Assembly: GCA_024742765.1 (NCBI GenBank)
Contig: JANSXT010000013.1
Location: 62,001-126,000 of the forward strand
Direction: 5' to 3'
Source: Phyllobacteriaceae bacterium
GTDB taxonomy: Bacteria > Pseudomonadota > Alphaproteobacteria > Rhizobiales > Rhizobiaceae
Length of the DNA stretch: 64,000 nucleotides
The notes beneath the pieces were generated by a model, which saw only the letters and a list, made by a program, of their open reading frames with translations, did no database searches and was not told the DNA's origin. Both the position numbers and the translations under genes were made by a program. Position 1 is the first letter of the stretch; every line of letters begins with the position of its first letter. Positions 16,336 through 24,065 of the stretch are shown in pieces.

Positions 16336-17280
16336 TCAGTTCGCGTCGGTGAACATGTCCATATTGTCCGGGGTCACAAGTTGGAAGGGGATGTACACCT
16401 TCTGGTCGACATCCTCGCCACGGGCCAGTGCGAGCGCCGTATCGACGGAGCCCGAGCCCTGCCCAAATGCATCCTGAAACACCGTCACGTCGAGGTTGCC
16501 CTCGGCCATGGACGCCAGCGCATCCTGCGTGGCATCGACGCCCGTGACCACGACATCATCCATGTCGACGCCGGCGGCCAGCATGGCCTGGATGGCCCCG
16601 ATGGCCATTTCGTCATTGTTTGCGAAGACGACGTGGAACTCCTCGCCCGACGACAACCAGTTGGTCATCAAATCCTGCGCTTCGTCACGCGACCAGTTGG
16701 CCGTCTGCTCATCAATCAGTTCGATAAATTCGCACATTGCGATGCCGAGGATGTCGCGCACGTCCTGGGAGCGCGCGATCGCCGCCTGGTTCGACAACTG
16801 ACCCATCAGCATGTACCCACGGGCACCACCGGACAGGCCCGCCGCCCGCAGGAGGTTGCACGCTTCGAAGGCGGCGAGCGTCCCGGACTCGATTTCGTTG
16901 GACGCGACGAACGCCTGGTTGTCCGGCAGCGTATCAACGTTGTCCGGCTCCCGGTTGACATAGACCAGTGGGACGCCGGCGGCATCGGCGGCGGCGGTCA
17001 TCGCGTCCGCGGCTGACGTATCGACGATGTTGACGATGATGGCGTCCACGCCCGAGGCCACGAAGTTGTTGATCTGGTCCAGTTGCCGGGCGACATCGTC
17101 GCGGGCGTCTTCAACCTGCAACGTAACGCCGTCCAGCGACGCGGCATGCTCGACCATGCCGTTGCGCATGACCGTCAAGAAGTTGTCATCGAAACGCGCG
17201 ATCGAGACGCCAATCGTCTCTGCCATTGCGGATGTGGCCATAAGGGCGGCGATCCCCGTGGCAAGGATGAGTTTTTTCAT
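16336..17280 (-). CDS. Periplasmic sugar/inositol-binding protein of the ABC importer
   Basis: A 314-residue type I periplasmic binding protein. The ATG at 17280 follows a strong GGAGGAAA site at 2 bases spacing and opens a signal peptide, MKKLILATGIAALMATSAMA, cleaved after AMA. The mature protein begins ETIGVSIARFDDNFLTV and has the NIVDTSAADAM and GVDATQDALASM segments of the RbsB/IbpA family. It would capture an inositol or related polyol and deliver it to the permease. Specificity rests on the surrounding iol genes; the sequence alone says pentose, hexose or inositol. Confidence 0.9.
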   Translation of the reverse strand: MKKLILATGIAALMATSAMAETIGVSIARFDDNFLTVMRNGMVEHAASLDGVTLQVEDARDDVARQLDQINNFVASGVDAIIVNIVDTSAADAMTAAADAAGVPLVYVNREPDNVDTLPDNQAFVASNEIESGTLAAFEACNLLRAAGLSGGARGYMLMGQLSNQAAIARSQDVRDILGIAMCEFIELIDEQTANWSRDEAQDLMTNWLSSGEEFHVVFANNDEMAIGAIQAMLAAGVDMDDVVVTGVDATQDALASMAEGNLDVTVFQDAFGQGSGSVDTALALARGEDVDQKVYIPFQLVTPDNMDMFTDAN

Positions 17281-17342
17281 AATTTCCTCCCGAATAGCGT
17301 GCCCGGCACACGCGCTAGGTTGACCGGGACCGGAACCGTCCC

Positions 17343-18158
17343 CTAGGTGGCCGGCTCGGGCATTTGAATGTCGAGATGGCGGCGCAGATGGTCGAAGCAT
17401 GCTTTCAGCGCGGCGATAGGGTCGGGCAGCTGCTGCACTTCGGGGCTGAAGGCCTCAATCGAGATCGGCCCGGCATACCCCGACCGCACCAGCCGACGAA
17501 GCTGGTCGAGATTGCCCAACACATCCCTGTCATCGACAAGAACACGATCCTCATCCCGCATCTGTGTGGACGGTATGTTTCGTGTAACGCCGGAAACATG
17601 GACAAGCCCGGTACGCGCGGCGAAGACCTGTTTCTCCCCCGCCAATGTGTGGTGAAACGTGTCGTGGATCAGCGCGTAAGCATCGGCACCGCCGGCATCG
17701 TCAATTGCAGCCAGCGCAGCGGCCTTGGTCCGAAGACTGCTGCCGCCAAAGCCGATCGGCTCGACCAGGCCACGGATACCTGCCGCATCGAGAAGCGGGC
17801 GAAGCCGGACGAGCGCCGCGACGGTCCTGGTGTGCGGAACCTCTGCGCCGCCGACACGGGGGACGAGGGCGACCGCTTCCGCACCGCTTCGTCCGGCAGC
17901 GTCGATGAGCGCGGCGGCTGCATCGTAGCCTGCATCGTCCAGCGTATTGAATTGCCCGACCTGCGCCACCGCAATCAGATCTAAACCGATTTCACTAAGG
18001 CCCCGCCGAACCGATGTCGCAGCATCGCCCTCAAAAAGCGGACGGCCCAGGTCATTGCGCAACTCGATTCCGACGCAGTCGGCACGGTGGGCAATCCGCG
18101 CCAAATTCCACCATGCATTGGTTGGAGCCGAGATCTGATTAAGCGCGAATGTCACCAT
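17343..18158 (-). CDS. Sugar phosphate isomerase/epimerase-like TIM barrel (IolI-like inosose isomerase)
   Basis: A 271-residue xylose-isomerase-like TIM-barrel protein, first gene of the transporter operon, with a GGGAGGA site before the ATG. IolI landmarks include GIELRNDLG, a carboxylate-containing EPIGFGG, LIHDTFHH, the MRDEDRVLVDDRD segment and the C-terminal SIEAFSPEV. IolI isomerises 2-keto-myo-inositol (scyllo-inosose) to 1-keto-D-chiro-inositol, allowing use of other inositol stereoisomers. Rhizopine-catabolic MocC proteins belong to the same fold family and cannot be excluded. A LacI-type operator lies 70 bases upstream. Confidence 0.78.
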   Translation of the reverse strand: MVTFALNQISAPTNAWWNLARIAHRADCVGIELRNDLGRPLFEGDAATSVRRGLSEIGLDLIAVAQVGQFNTLDDAGYDAAAALIDAAGRSGAEAVALVPRVGGAEVPHTRTVAALVRLRPLLDAAGIRGLVEPIGFGGSSLRTKAAALAAIDDAGGADAYALIHDTFHHTLAGEKQVFAARTGLVHVSGVTRNIPSTQMRDEDRVLVDDRDVLGNLDQLRRLVRSGYAGPISIEAFSPEVQQLPDPIAALKACFDHLRRHLDIQMPEPAT

Positions 18159-18227
18159 GCCGGCTGCGATCCTCCCAAGTCACCAATGCAGCTCTTTCCT
18201 GGTGCAGTTTAAACGGTAGGTACAATT

Positions 18228-18243
18228 TTGCAAGCGGTTGCAT
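18228..18243. promoter_or_regulatory. LacI-family operator before the inositol transporter operon
   Basis: TTGCAAGCGGTTGCAT is a near-perfect palindrome around a central CG and matches the operator at 9733-9748 at 14 of 16 positions. It lies about 70 bases upstream of the IolI-like gene start at 18158 and would repress the whole transporter-regulator operon, including the regulator's own gene. Confidence 0.8.
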
Positions 18244-18948
18244 TTTTTTGGCTTGAGCCGATTCAACCAAAGAGAGATCTGCCGTTCGTTGATCAAGCTT
18301 CCGTTTGTCGCCCATGCCGCATGGCGTCAGAGGCCGAGGTGTCCGTTCTGATGGATATGATCGGGGAGCGCCGCTCGACGACCATCCTCGGCCAACCGGT
18401 TGTTGAGAGCCTCAAGGAGTTCCTTGAAGCCTTGCCTCGGCGACTGGGCCGGCTTGATCTGGGATACTCCGGTTGGAGTGTGGTGTCGAGCGATGGCGTG
18501 CAGCGGCAAAGGCGGATGCTGACCGGCCGGGTGGGCCAGCGTGCGGGCCTGAAGAAACCGCATGCCGGTGCCATCGGCGACCACGTGAAGGCCGGCTCTC
18601 CACTCTTCACCGGTGGCACCTCGGTCAAGATGCAGGCCAAGGTCGCCGGCAGAACCTTGACGGCAGCCATGCGGACAAATGTTCGCGATCAACGCTCCCG
18701 GTCCGGCAAAGCCGCACCGGCGGCGTGGTATCGGTTCACGCCGGATGGTAGAGGCGAACATTGCCTACCGACTGTTGAAACTTCAAAAGACACCAACCGG
18801 TTCAACATCGGTCCGGCAGTCCGAAAAAGGAACATCGAGGAACTGGCCCGGATGTGATCCGACGCGGTGACCAGGTGGTGACCAAGACGGAATTCGGATA
18901 ACCGCCGGTCTATTGGTTGATGTAACACGTTGAATTTATTGAATATTT
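18244..18948. other. About 700 bases without a gene I can support
   Basis: Open frames exist on both strands (18228-18857 plus, 18327-18761 minus), but none shows a recognisable domain, a ribosome binding site or a credible start. High GC content alone can leave such frames open. It may be relic DNA at the island junction or a decayed gene. I see no tRNA here except the fragment that begins at 18949. Confidence 0.5.
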
Positions 18949-18993
18949 TGGCGAACCCGACAGGATTCGAACCTCTGACCTCTGCCTTCGGAG
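18949..18993 (-). repeat. 3' fragment of tRNA-Arg(CCG), probable attL
   Basis: Read on the minus strand this is the 3' part of a tRNA: the anticodon loop CTCCGAA with anticodon CCG, the 3' anticodon-stem strand GGCAG, variable bases, the T arm containing GGTTCGAATCC, the acceptor 3' strand and an encoded CCA at 18949-18951. The last 40 or so bases closely match bacterial tRNA-Arg(CCG). The 5' half is absent: beyond 18993 the sequence leaves the tRNA, so it is not a functional gene. Its position 180 bases from a tyrosine recombinase is the classic sign of integration into a tRNA 3' end. Confidence 0.88.
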
Positions 18994-19123
18994 CTGGTCA
19001 AATGACCTTTCCGAATTGCGCGACAGAGCACGCCAGAGCACGATAAATCACTGTTTCAAATAGACTTTCTGTATCCACGCTCCGAAAACTCTATCCCGCG
19101 ATAACCCCGGAATTTGCTCCCAA

Positions 19124-19144
19124 GTGCTTACGTGGTGCTTACGC
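19124..19144 (+). repeat. Doubled GTGCTTACG motif beside the integrase (possible arm-type sites)
   Basis: Two direct copies of GTGCTTACG, 12 bases apart, lie between the tRNA fragment and the integrase start. A near copy in inverted orientation occurs at 35071-35091. Tandem short repeats here are what integrase arm-binding sites look like, but no other evidence supports the role. Confidence 0.5.
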
Positions 19145-19173
19145 GAAATCCGGGTCCGACTGGGACCGAGACG

Positions 19174-20502
19174 ATGGCGAAGATTACGAAACGAACCGTA
19201 GACGGCGCCGAGCCGAAGACGAAGGACTACATTATCTGGGACGATGAACTGCCCGGCTATGGGCTTCGGGTCTTTCCGTCGGGCAAGCGAAGCTACGTCA
19301 TTCAGTATCGCGCTCGGGGACGGTCACGCCGCTATGCGATCGGGTTGCACGGAGTGTGGACCCCGGAAACCGCCCGCCGCCAGGCGAAAGCCCGATTGGG
19401 TGATGTCGCGCAGGGCGATGATCCCGCAGCCGAGCGGGAGGAAGAGCGTCGCGCGGTGACCATTCGCGAGCTCTGCGAGCAGTATATCGCCGATATGGAG
19501 GCAGGCCTGGTCCTCGGCAAAGGCGGTCGTCCCAAGAAGGCCACCACGGTTGCAACCGATGTCGGCCGCATTCGCCGGCATATTATCCCGTTGCTCGGTA
19601 CGCGGAGGATCAAGGACATCACCAAGCCGGACATGAACAACCTCATGAAGGATATCATCGCCGGGAAGACGCGGGTGGTGATGAAGACGGAGAAGCTACG
19701 CGGGAAAGCGATCGTACGCGGCGGGCGAGGAACCGCCATCCGCACTATGGGCCTCCTGGGCGGCATCTTCACCTACGCGATCGAGGCGGGGATCATCGAC
19801 CAGAACCCGACGCACGGCCTCAAGAAGCCGAGATACAAGGTGCGAGACCGACGATTGAGTGAAGCAGAGTATCGAACGCTGGGTCGCCTTCTGAAGGATG
19901 TGCAACATGACAGCCATTACGGCATCCACGCCGAAATCCTTCGTCTTATCGCCCTGACCGGCTGTAGGCGGGGTGAAATCATCAGCCTGCGGTGGAGCGA
20001 GGTCGACATCGAAGGCAGTTGCCTGCGTCTAAAGGACAGCAAGGAGGGCGCATCCGTGCGGCCGGTCGGCTTACCGGTCATCGACTATCTTGAGGCCGCG
20101 CGCCAGAAGCGGGAGGGAACCTACGTCTTCCCTGGCCAAGGTGAGGACATCGCGGTTGGAAACTTTTCCCAGAGCTGGAAGAAGCTATTCGCCGACACAC
20201 CGCTGTGGGATGTCACACCGCATGTCCTGCGGCACAGCTTCGCCAGTATTGCCAATGACCTCGGTTTTACCGAAATCACCATCGCCGCGCTGATCGGTCA
20301 TGCCAAGGGCTCGGTCACGAGCAAGTATGTTCACACGCTGGACTCCACCTTAATCATGGCCGCCGATACCGTGTCGGGCTACGTGAAGGCGCTTCTTGAA
20401 GGCATGGAGTTCAGGCGCAACACGTACACCCTCGATCGGGAGACACGGCGTAGCGCGATCAACGACATGCTGGTCGAGGCTAGGCCACAAACGATGGCCT
20501 AG
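19174..20502 (+). CDS. Tyrosine recombinase/integrase of the island
   Basis: A 442-residue phage-type integrase. I chose the ATG at 19174 (MAKITKRTVDGAEP), which starts the DUF4102-type N-terminal domain (DYIIWDDELPGYGLRVFPSGKRSYVIQYR). A SAM-like core-binding domain follows (about 95-220), then the catalytic domain with R265/R266 in TGCRRGEI, H350-x-x-R353 in TPHVLRHSF, H376 and Y385 in TSKYVHTLD. All active-site positions are present, so it may still work. It integrates or excises circular DNA at a tRNA gene; the tRNA-Arg fragment upstream is its likely site. It converges with the defence-like cassette, 59 bases apart. Confidence 0.92.
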   Translation: MAKITKRTVDGAEPKTKDYIIWDDELPGYGLRVFPSGKRSYVIQYRARGRSRRYAIGLHGVWTPETARRQAKARLGDVAQGDDPAAEREEERRAVTIRELCEQYIADMEAGLVLGKGGRPKKATTVATDVGRIRRHIIPLLGTRRIKDITKPDMNNLMKDIIAGKTRVVMKTEKLRGKAIVRGGRGTAIRTMGLLGGIFTYAIEAGIIDQNPTHGLKKPRYKVRDRRLSEAEYRTLGRLLKDVQHDSHYGIHAEILRLIALTGCRRGEIISLRWSEVDIEGSCLRLKDSKEGASVRPVGLPVIDYLEAARQKREGTYVFPGQGEDIAVGNFSQSWKKLFADTPLWDVTPHVLRHSFASIANDLGFTEITIAALIGHAKGSVTSKYVHTLDSTLIMAADTVSGYVKALLEGMEFRRNTYTLDRETRRSAINDMLVEARPQTMA

Positions 20503-20561
20503 AAACAGAACCTGAGGGACGTCGGCTCCGCGCCCGTATGATGGGTCAATAGCATACCAAG

Positions 20562-21308
20562 CTACGGCTGGGTGTGCGCGCTAGCTTCCAGCAAAGTGCT
20601 TTCCACAAGCTCTCGCAAGAGCTGCGGCGGCAAACTGTCAAGAAGGCGATAACCGCCCAGCGCATTAAGTCGTTTAAGCGCCGTACGGTAAACCGGCCGC
20701 CGAAAGAAATCATGCTCCTGATCCTGAGCAGTTTTTTGGGCTTTCGCCAATACTTCGAGCCACGCACTGAACAGCGGGACGCATTGCGCCATTGTGGGTC
20801 GTTCGATGAGATTCGCTCGCAGATCGGTTCGATGAAGCAAGGCCTTTAGCGCCTCCTCTAGAGAAAGCTCGCCCGCGCGGTTCGCCATAAACGCAAACCA
20901 CCATAGGCGGGAGATTGCCTGATCGCGCTCGAGCGCTCTATTACTGGACGCAAACCAGTGGCTCCTAATTTGCTTAATGGCCGCTTCATCATCCTCAGGA
21001 ATTGGATAACGAGCGCGAGCGTAGTCAAGGTAGGTTGTGTGGGCCAACATCGTCCATACCCGGCGGTCCCGGGCATCTGCCGGCGACAAATGTGACAAGA
21101 CGAACCAAAGCGAGGTAGCGTTTGCCGCATCGTGCGCGGCATCCTGATCCGCCTTCAAGTCGGCGACATCCGGCGCTTTCACATCCAGCTCACGGTGGAG
21201 CATAGGATCACTCTCAAGGGCGTCGAAAGTCCCCGTACGGTAGCGCGCCAAGTTATCGGGGACTTCTTCGTACAGCCGCTCGACAATCTGCTGCCGGAGA
21301 TATTTCAT
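20562..21308 (-). CDS. Fourth gene of the methyltransferase/GHKL cassette; DUF6339-like protein of unknown function
   Basis: A 248-residue, mostly alpha-helical soluble protein. Conserved-looking segments are RRVWTMLAHTTYLDYARARYP, HWFASSNRALERDQAISRLWWFAFMA and a C-terminal RLLDSLPPQLLRELVEST. The tryptophan-rich RVWTML/SRLWWFAFM pattern recalls proteins annotated DUF6339, but I recall this only loosely. No nuclease, helicase or membrane motif is visible. Its ATG overlaps the preceding gene's stop by 4 bases (ATGA), so it is co-translated with the cassette. It ends convergent to the integrase. Confidence 0.8.
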   Translation of the reverse strand: MKYLRQQIVERLYEEVPDNLARYRTGTFDALESDPMLHRELDVKAPDVADLKADQDAAHDAANATSLWFVLSHLSPADARDRRVWTMLAHTTYLDYARARYPIPEDDEAAIKQIRSHWFASSNRALERDQAISRLWWFAFMANRAGELSLEEALKALLHRTDLRANLIERPTMAQCVPLFSAWLEVLAKAQKTAQDQEHDFFRRPVYRTALKRLNALGGYRLLDSLPPQLLRELVESTLLEASAHTQP

Positions 21309-22153
21309 GCCCGGTCCTCTTGCTCATCACCAAAAAACTGCGCCAAGCGCGTTAGAGGCTGTTGGAGCAATTGCGAGGCTACCGGATAAATCCCCTCAGA
21401 TTCCAGCGAACTCATGTTGAGTTCGAGGTCCGCCATCCGTTGCTTGATGACCCCACACCACCTCTGTTCGCCGTCGGGCTCTTCTTTAAGCTTATCCAGA
21501 GCATCCATGACAGCATGAGTATAAATCGAGTTGAACAGGACCGCCATCTTGGTTGAATCCGTCCGTGCAGTGTCGACAAGAGCTTTGAACTCAGGGTTCA
21601 GTTCAATCGTGATCCGGTCGCCGCTCGTGCCAAACTGCACCTCGAACTTGTCTAGGCTTTCATTCGGCGAAAGCTCGAAAATCGAGGTGAGAGGACGGAA
21701 GTTCTCGGGTTCGAGATAGACCACATGGGGTTCATCAAAGGCCAGCACTTCGCCCGGATCAAACGAGAATGGACCTGGCCCGAATTCAGGATTGATATGC
21801 TCACAGGTATAGCCAGTGATCGGCGCAACTACCGACACCAGCTTGGCAATACGAACCTCACCACGCATGGAACCGATCGGCAACGCCTCCTCCATCATCG
21901 CCTCACTGCTGCGAAGTATGTGACGTGTCATCGTATCTCGGCATGAGAGAACATAGAGGAATTCAGCCTTTCCATCAGCGATAAGTTGCTGGATTTCTCG
22001 CACGTTCAGCTGGGCCTGCGCGTCGATGATGACTCGTTCTTCATCATCCGATTGCCTAAAATCGATTGATACCTGAAAAGCTCCGCGCAAGTAATCACGG
22101 ACATCTGCTCGCAATACTGGATAGGGGAATGCCCTGTTCGTATCAAACTGCAT
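21305..22153 (-). CDS. Third gene of the methyltransferase/GHKL cassette; unknown function
   Basis: A 282-residue acidic soluble protein that I do not recognise. It opens MQFDTNRAFPYPVLRADVRDYLRGAFQVSIDF and appears mixed alpha/beta, with many beta-like runs (FEVQFGTSGDRITIEL) and a helical C-terminus. There is no signal peptide or membrane helix. I see no clear PD-(D/E)XK, HNH, GIY-YIG or PLD motif. It overlaps the GHKL ATPase by 11 bases and the fourth gene by 4 bases, so the three were probably selected as a unit. It could be a sensor, adaptor or an unrecognised effector. Confidence 0.8.
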   Translation of the reverse strand: MQFDTNRAFPYPVLRADVRDYLRGAFQVSIDFRQSDDEERVIIDAQAQLNVREIQQLIADGKAEFLYVLSCRDTMTRHILRSSEAMMEEALPIGSMRGEVRIAKLVSVVAPITGYTCEHINPEFGPGPFSFDPGEVLAFDEPHVVYLEPENFRPLTSIFELSPNESLDKFEVQFGTSGDRITIELNPEFKALVDTARTDSTKMAVLFNSIYTHAVMDALDKLKEEPDGEQRWCGVIKQRMADLELNMSSLESEGIYPVASQLLQQPLTRLAQFFGDEQEDRA

Positions 22154-24065
22154 GAGCGCTCATCTTGATTGTCCCGGCAAACGGCTCACTTAGCTCGATC
22201 GTGACGGACTTGCGGTTTCGAGCGATCGTATTCAGACGGAGGATGCCATCCCTAAGCTCGCCCTCGCTGGCTGACTTGATCGACAAAGGTTCGTCCGCAT
22301 CAGCTCCACTGATCGCAAAAGCCAGCTCAATTGCCCCGCCCTCTTCGGGTGTGAAATGAATCAAACGTCTTTGATCACCGTCCGGTACGGCTCGGACATC
22401 GCTCAAAGGAATACTGGCGCCGGCCCGATTCTCGCCGATATCGCCGTCGACACCGCTCTCGGAACTTCCCTCTCCCGGGGTCTCCGCCCCTCCCCTTGAA
22501 CCCGAGCCGCCAGAACCACCGGCAGTTTTCTCGCCGACGTCGCCCCCCTGGCCCCCCGCGAAGAGGTCGGCGATCGAGGATGCTTTCTTCGACTTAGGGA
22601 GCGGATGCGAGCGTATTCTGATCCGGCCTCGTGGGTTCAACTCCCCCTCTTCCTTTTTGGAGGTCTCCTGTGCCTTGTCGTCGGGAAACAACTCGGCGAG
22701 CTCATCAAGCTCAATGGTGTCGCGAATCTTATCCTTAGCGAAATGCGTTAGCTGTTCCCGCACCCAGCGTGACACCTTATTCAACTCGCGCTTGGCAGCG
22801 ATGTAGTCCTCTGATCCCTCCAGCCTTGCGATTTCTATGGCATCGTGCGCCGGGGGCTCCATCTTCCGAAGCAGAGCATTGCCCTTGTCGCTTTCGAACG
22901 TCAGCAAAGCTACGAAGGGTTTAAACTCATTCAACCTGATGAGGCCCGGAAAACGATCGGTAATAAGCATTCCATTTCGTATCGCGCCTACTCGCTTCGG
23001 CAGGTTCGCGTCGACGATAAGATGCAACCGGACTTCGCCGAAAAGCTGGTTCTCTGTCGAGTTGCTCCGGTATCCCGGATTGTTGGGGTTGAGGGTCGCA
23101 AGAAAATGATGTGATTGCGTGAATGTGGATTCCGCATCGATCAGGTCCTTCAGCGATTCTAATACCTTAGCATTTCGGAATACGGAATCGAGCGTGCGGG
23201 CATTCAGTTCGAATCCCTCGACATCGGCCGTCAGATTGCCGGAGTTGATCGCTTCGAAGAAGCTCTCTGCCAGGCTACTTACAATACGCTCTCGCCAGAG
23301 ATCTTCAGCGTCATTAAAGCCGATTATGTGAATGGCCGTCCCAGTTTTCTCGCGCAGGGATTCGGGTTTTAGCCACCCGGGAACGTGCTCTTCGTCCGCA
23401 TCGCATACTGGGAGAAACTGATCTATCTGCCCCCAGTACCCCTCTGCATCGTATCGCTGACCTGTTCGATTATGCGAAGTCAGGATCGAGCGGCCTTGTG
23501 CTAGCCGAACAAGCTCGCCGTTATCATCCTCATACGTAGTAGCAAAGAAAACGGTCCGCAGGCGCGAAAGTGTATACGGAGCAAACTTGCCAATGCCGTA
23601 CGAGCCGCCTGCGGTGTCAGAAGATTTGACGGTCTGGCCCTCGGCCTTTACCAAAGCGAAGAACGGCTTCCCTACCTCACACGGACCAACAAGGCCCGAG
23701 GTATTCGTATCTGTAATCCGAAGAACCTTGATCGATTTCGCGCTTAGCGCCCTTAGGCTGTCAGAGAAGAATGCCTGCGCCTTTTCGTTGGTGTCCAGAT
23801 CCTTGTTAGCGGCAAGAACGGCCGAGAACGTTTCGCGAAACTCTTCAATGTCAGGAATGTCTTCGGTGGGGATATCGAGGAGCGAGAAATCGAGGTGAAC
23901 CGGCTCATCATTCGACAAGCGCGCATCAAGCGAATTTTGCGCGATTTCTCGTGCAAGTGAGCGGTATCGATGTCCCGCGAATGTCGCAATCCCCGGTGTG
24001 TTGAACCCACGCCACCTGTTCGCATTATCCTCTGGAAACTTGAGCCCTATCTTTCGGTTGCTCAT
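22143..24065 (-). CDS. GHKL (Hsp90/MutL/MORC-like) ATPase, second gene of the cassette
   Basis: A 640-residue protein. I chose the ATG at 24065 (MSNRKIGLKFPED), 6 bases after AGGGG; the longer frame reads antisense-like leader inside the methyltransferase gene. The N-terminal GHKL ATPase fold has the N-box LAREIAQNSLDA (E40, N44, D47), the G1 box DTNTSG (119-124) and the glycine-rich lid GGSYGIGKFAP (153-163). A middle transducer-like region, a helical segment (about 405-460), a low-complexity glycine/serine linker (504-540) and a C-terminal beta-rich domain follow. Such ATPases clamp DNA or partners in an ATP-dependent way. MutL/MORC-like versions are known in predicted restriction systems. 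It overlaps the methyltransferase by 41 bases. Confidence 0.88.
   Translation of the reverse strand: MSNRKIGLKFPEDNANRWRGFNTPGIATFAGHRYRSLAREIAQNSLDARLSNDEPVHLDFSLLDIPTEDIPDIEEFRETFSAVLAANKDLDTNEKAQAFFSDSLRALSAKSIKVLRITDTNTSGLVGPCEVGKPFFALVKAEGQTVKSSDTAGGSYGIGKFAPYTLSRLRTVFFATTYEDDNGELVRLAQGRSILTSHNRTGQRYDAEGYWGQIDQFLPVCDADEEHVPGWLKPESLREKTGTAIHIIGFNDAEDLWRERIVSSLAESFFEAINSGNLTADVEGFELNARTLDSVFRNAKVLESLKDLIDAESTFTQSHHFLATLNPNNPGYRSNSTENQLFGEVRLHLIVDANLPKRVGAIRNGMLITDRFPGLIRLNEFKPFVALLTFESDKGNALLRKMEPPAHDAIEIARLEGSEDYIAAKRELNKVSRWVREQLTHFAKDKIRDTIELDELAELFPDDKAQETSKKEEGELNPRGRIRIRSHPLPKSKKASSIADLFAGGQGGDVGEKTAGGSGGSGSRGGAETPGEGSSESGVDGDIGENRAGASIPLSDVRAVPDGDQRRLIHFTPEEGGAIELAFAISGADADEPLSIKSASEGELRDGILRLNTIARNRKSVTIELSEPFAGTIKMSAHAV

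Noticed and set aside
18228-18857. Plus-strand 209-codon frame after the second LacI operator
   Set aside because: Its start would be a TTG inside the operator palindrome, no ribosome binding site is present, and an equally long frame exists on the opposite strand; neither resembles a known protein.
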